Assembly: GCF_011397115.1 (NCBI RefSeq)
Contig: NZ_AP022822.1
Coordinates: 563,001 to 627,000 of the forward strand
Direction of reading: 5' to 3'
Source: Enterococcus saigonensis
Lineage (GTDB): Bacteria > Bacillota > Bacilli > Lactobacillales > Enterococcaceae
Length of the DNA stretch: 64,000 nt
The notes under the pieces: model-generated
Told to the model about the DNA's origin: nothing
The model's input: only the letters and a program-made list of their open reading frames with translations
Databases searched by the model: none
Position numbers and translations under genes: made by a program
Part shown: positions 61,385 through 64,000 of the stretch, piece after piece
How the letters are laid out: each line of letters begins with the position of its first letter
Numbering within the stretch: position 1 is the stretch's first letter

Positions 61385-61424
61385 AAAGCTGCAGTAGATA
61401 AACAATATTGCTGCAGCTTTTTTA
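61385..61424 (+). terminator. Intercistronic hairpin between EIIBC and EIIA genes
   Basis: AAAGCTGCAG pairs with CTGCAGCTTT across a loop of 15-16 bases and is followed by TTTT. It has terminator form but lies within the operon, directly before the EIIA ribosome site. Confidence 0.7.
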
Positions 61425-61440
61425 AAGAAAGGTGAAAAAC

Positions 61441-61896
61441 ATGGCGCTAATTAAAACAGACCATATTTTTTTAAGAGAAAATTTTGCAACGCAAGATGAA
61501 GTAATGCATTTTTTAGCTGACAAGGCAGTTTTACTAGGACTAGCAAGAGATGAAAAGAAAGTCTATCAAAAGTTGTTAGAACGTGAAGCAGAAGGAACGA
61601 CAGGGATGATGGATGGTTTTGCGATTCCCCATGCTAAAGATATAACAATTACAACTGCTGACATTTTAATCGTTAGTTTAGATAATCCAGTCGATTGGCA
61701 CAGTTTAGATGGTAGCCCGACAGATTTTATCATTGCCCTATTTATTCCAGATTCTGAGGCAGGAACAACACATTTGAAACTTTTATCCAGTGTAGCGCGT
61801 CTTTTGATGCATCAAGATGTAACCAAAGGACTAAAAGCAGCTAGCACCCCAACAGAGATTGCTGATCTTTTAAACAGTAAATTAGCGGAAAATTAA
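61441..61896 (+). CDS. PTS fructose-family EIIA
   Basis: A 151-residue cytosolic phosphocarrier of the fructose/mannitol EIIA type. The active His is in MDGFAIPHAKDITI. SLDNPVDWHSLDGSPTDFII and AGTTHLKLLSSVARLL complete the family pattern. ATG 61441 follows AAAGGTG by six bases. It transfers phosphate from HPr to the EIIB Cys of the preceding gene. Confidence 0.92.
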   Translation: MALIKTDHIFLRENFATQDEVMHFLADKAVLLGLARDEKKVYQKLLEREAEGTTGMMDGFAIPHAKDITITTADILIVSLDNPVDWHSLDGSPTDFIIALFIPDSEAGTTHLKLLSSVARLLMHQDVTKGLKAASTPTEIADLLNSKLAEN

Positions 61897-61907
61897 GGAG
61901 TATATTC

Positions 61908-62879
61908 ATGACAACAGAAGCAAAAAAAAACTTTATCAAACAATTAAGTGACAAAAACGGTGTGATTTCTGCACTTGCGATTGATCAACGTGGTGCGTTA
62001 AAGAAAATGATTAATAAATACCAAGACACAGAGGCAGAGGCTGTTCAAATTGAAGACTTTAAAAAAATCGTGTCTTCTGAATTAACTCAATATGCTTCAT
62101 CCATCTTACTAGATCCAGAATTTGGTTTGCCAGCGGCTGGTGTTCGCGATGAAAATGCCGGCTTATTACTAGCGTATGAAAAAACAGGTTATGATGCCTC
62201 TACACCTGGACGTCTGCCAGATATTTTGTCTATTTGGTCTGTGAAACGTCTAAAAGAAGCAGGGGCAGATGCATGTAAATTCTTACTTTACTATGATGTT
62301 GATGAAAGTGATGAAATCAACGATCAAAAGAAAGCCTTCATGGAACGAATTGGTTCTGAATGCGCCGCAGAAGATTTACCATTTTTCTTGGAATTGGTTT
62401 CTTATGATGCAAACGATGCCGATGCTAGCACTAAAGAATATGCGCTGAAAAAACCACATAAAGTGATCGAAATGATGAAAGAATTTTCCAAACCACGCTA
62501 TGGTGTAGATGTATTAAAAATGGAAGTTCCGGTCAACATGAACTATGTAGAAGGTTACGCAAAAGGTGAAGTTGCGTATACAAAAGAAGAAGCAATGGGG
62601 TATTTCAAAGAACAAGCAGAAGCAACAGACTTACCATTTATCTTCTTATCAGCAGGTGTTACCGCTGAATTATTCCAAGAAACATTGAAGTTTGCTAAAG
62701 AAGCAGGCTCAACGTTTAATGGTGTCTTATGTGGTCGTGCAACGTGGGCAAATGGGGTTGAACCATTTATCACAGGTGGCGAAGATGCAGCAAGAGAATG
62801 GATGCAAAATGAAGGACGTAAAAATATTGAAGCGTTAAATGAAGTCTTACAAGCGACTGCAACACCAGTTAAATTTTAA
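61908..62879 (+). CDS. lacD: Tagatose-1,6-bisphosphate aldolase LacD
   Basis: A 323-residue class I aldolase cleaving tagatose-1,6-bisphosphate to glyceraldehyde-3-phosphate and dihydroxyacetone phosphate. LAIDQRGALKKMINKYQ, LLDPEFGLPAAGVRDENAGL, KEAGADACKFLLYYD and GVDVLKMEVPVN (Schiff base Lys) are visible. AAGGAG lies before ATG 61908. Usually it sits in the lac operon with lacABC; here lacA, lacB and a galactose-type PTS are absent, so it serves a different sugar. Confidence 0.95.
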   Translation: MTTEAKKNFIKQLSDKNGVISALAIDQRGALKKMINKYQDTEAEAVQIEDFKKIVSSELTQYASSILLDPEFGLPAAGVRDENAGLLLAYEKTGYDASTPGRLPDILSIWSVKRLKEAGADACKFLLYYDVDESDEINDQKKAFMERIGSECAAEDLPFFLELVSYDANDADASTKEYALKKPHKVIEMMKEFSKPRYGVDVLKMEVPVNMNYVEGYAKGEVAYTKEEAMGYFKEQAEATDLPFIFLSAGVTAELFQETLKFAKEAGSTFNGVLCGRATWANGVEPFITGGEDAAREWMQNEGRKNIEALNEVLQATATPVKF

Positions 62880-62880
62880 G

Positions 62881-62925
62881 AAAAAAGAGCTGTGATGAGA
62901 TGATGTCACAGCTCTTTTTCAGCTT
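62881..62925 (+). terminator. Terminator of the PTS-lacD operon
   Basis: AAAAAGAGCTGTGA pairs with TCACAGCTCTTTTT across a loop of about ten bases. Confidence 0.9.
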
Positions 62926-63370
62926 TACTACTACAAGACAAGCAGCCCAAGAAATACAACACCGTAAGCGTAAATGCCATTTTTCCAGTTAAAATTAAAG
63001 TATCAATACCGCAACGACACAATTGCCAACCTAGATCTGTTAGCTAAAAATAGTTTAGAGTGTATTTGGAAATTGTAATGTGGGAATTATAATAATAGTT
63101 GCTTTAATTTAATTTTTATTTTAAAGCAAAGCTTGCCATAATCTCTTGCAAAAGTGAAAAGTTGATATTTTTTGACATCAAAATGTAAATAGTCAAAAGT
63201 AGTAACAGCTACTTACCCAATGAAATAAAACCCATTTCAACGAACTTCGTTACCAGTAAGTTCTTTTTTGTACGTTGGAGGTTAAATAAAAAGTTGCGTT
63301 GCCACTAGCTAAAGTTTTCTTTGCAAATCAATGGCGACTAAAGGATATATTCCCAGCAAGGTGGAAATAA
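62926..63370. other. Non-coding stretch with a possible gene remnant
   Basis: About 445 bases with no intact gene. On the minus strand 62931-63002 encodes 23 residues ending in a stop, YFNFNWKNGIYAYGVVFLGL then LVL, which looks like a lost transporter C-terminus. The rest is AT-rich with a region of short T and A runs at 63110-63200. Confidence 0.4.
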
Positions 63371-64000
63371 TTAATACCTGCTTTCTTTTAATTGGGGGAA
63401 ATTGGATGCATAGTTCAAAATATTTAAAACAATAAATAAGGCTGATACAAAAAAGACATAGCGATAGTCAAAGTAAGCTGACACCGTGGAACCAATTAAA
63501 GGACCGCCAATTGCGCCAATTGATTGCATCGTTTGATTGTAACTAAAGATTCGTCCAGTCGCTTCTTGGGGACTATTTTGCGATAAAATAATTTGTACAC
63601 TAGGGGCTAATGCCGAGTCACTAACCCCGATAAAAAGGCGTAATAAAATAACTTGCCAAATTGCATGACTGAAACCTAGTGTGAAATAAATGCTAAAAGA
63701 TAAGACCAGACCAAAAAGTAAAATCTTATATTGACCAATTCGATCTCCTAACCGCCCAAATAAAGGTGCAAAAAATAGCATGACTACCCCAGGAGCAGAA
63801 GCAACGATCCCGCTATAAATAGTAACAAGTTGTGGATTATGTACAAGTTGGCGTACATATAGACTCAAAATGGGACTGATTGCTTTATCTGTTAATTGTA
63901 AAATTGTTGTGGTTAAAAGCATGGCAATAATTACCTTTGGATGGTCAATAACTTGTGTTAATGCTTTAGCAGTCAAAACCTTGTTCTTTGGTTTGGGGGT
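63371..64000 (-). CDS. MFS multidrug exporter, C-terminal half (start beyond window)
   Basis: The frame stays open to the window edge; 210 residues are visible, with TTG 63976 only an internal codon. It shows six hydrophobic segments preceded by a linker (TPKPKNKVLTAKALTQVIDH), i.e. the second half of a 12-helix transporter. APLFGRLGDRIGQYKILLFG is the repeated motif A, and IFSYNQTMQSIGAIGGPLIG a motif C-like segment. It resembles PmrA/NorA-type exporters. The N-terminal half, substrate and start are not seen. Confidence 0.88.
   Translation of the reverse strand, partial: TPKPKNKVLTAKALTQVIDHPKVIIAMLLTTTILQLTDKAISPILSLYVRQLVHNPQLVTIYSGIVASAPGVVMLFFAPLFGRLGDRIGQYKILLFGLVLSFSIYFTLGFSHAIWQVILLRLFIGVSDSALAPSVQIILSQNSPQEATGRIFSYNQTMQSIGAIGGPLIGSTVSAYFDYRYVFFVSALFIVLNILNYASNFPQLKESRY

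Noticed and set aside
1..64000. CRISPR arrays, insertion sequences, tRNA or rRNA genes
   Set aside because: No regularly spaced repeats, transposase-like frames, or tRNA/rRNA-like sequence were seen on reading both strands by eye; a dedicated scan was not possible.

Overview
The window is a stretch of low-GC Firmicute chromosome. AGGAGG-type ribosome binding sites, TTG and GTG starts, T-box and THF-riboswitch leaders, an RNase J2, an LCP-CpsCDB polysaccharide locus, PTS operons and a heterodimeric ABC exporter point to a lactic acid bacterium, most likely of the family Enterococcaceae. This is inferred from gene content; the species was not identified. No rRNA, tRNA, CRISPR array, insertion sequence or intact prophage was seen.

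Layout. 0-2 kb: a truncated aldo/keto reductase, a short ORF whose start looks like a Cas9 RuvC-I segment, and an unknown anchored coiled-coil protein. 2-12.3 kb: a nitrite island. It holds a DUF1858 + DUF438/hemerythrin/PAS pair with a Fur-type palindrome at its promoter, a YjeM-like permease, NreABC (nitrate/oxygen sensing), two siroheme enzymes (SirB, SirC), nitrite reductase NirBD behind an NreC-type box, and HemD. 12.3-23.5 kb: a T-box (probably Phe) controlled DAHP synthase, a YfcC-type carrier, a metallophosphoesterase, tatD-rnmV-rsmA, two vitamin ECF S components (niacin type behind twin palindromic operators, folate type behind a THF riboswitch) and a GH3 hexosaminidase. 23.5-29.5 kb: a two-gene ABC exporter, a CmpB-family membrane protein and a secreted coiled-coil/3D-domain protein.

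30-45.5 kb: an exopolysaccharide/capsule locus. Conserved regulatory genes (LCP, CpsC, CpsD, CpsB) come first, followed by a dehydratase / phosphoglycosyl transferase / reductase trio, then a strongly AT-rich variable block (about 36.6-43.6 kb: glycosyltransferases, an AAC(3)-like acetyltransferase, Wzy, Wzx), and finally ugd and a DUF1361 protein.

45.6-64 kb: UspA, a serC-serA-DUF1015 operon, a DUF1659/DUF2922 pair followed by a frameshifted GH25 lysozyme gene, an esterase, asd, RNase J2, a DHA2 drug transporter with an EbsC/YbaK deacylase, an RpiR regulator divergent from a PTS operon (1-phosphofructokinase-type kinase, fructose-type EIIBC and EIIA, LacD aldolase) that would suit D-tagatose via tagatose-1-phosphate, and the C-terminal half of an MFS exporter.

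The most system-like observation is the nitrite island. Candidate NreC boxes lie at a similar activator position before both nirB and the DUF1858/DUF438 pair. This suggests one regulon that couples nitrite reduction to an iron- or nitric-oxide-responsive hemerythrin/PAS protein.
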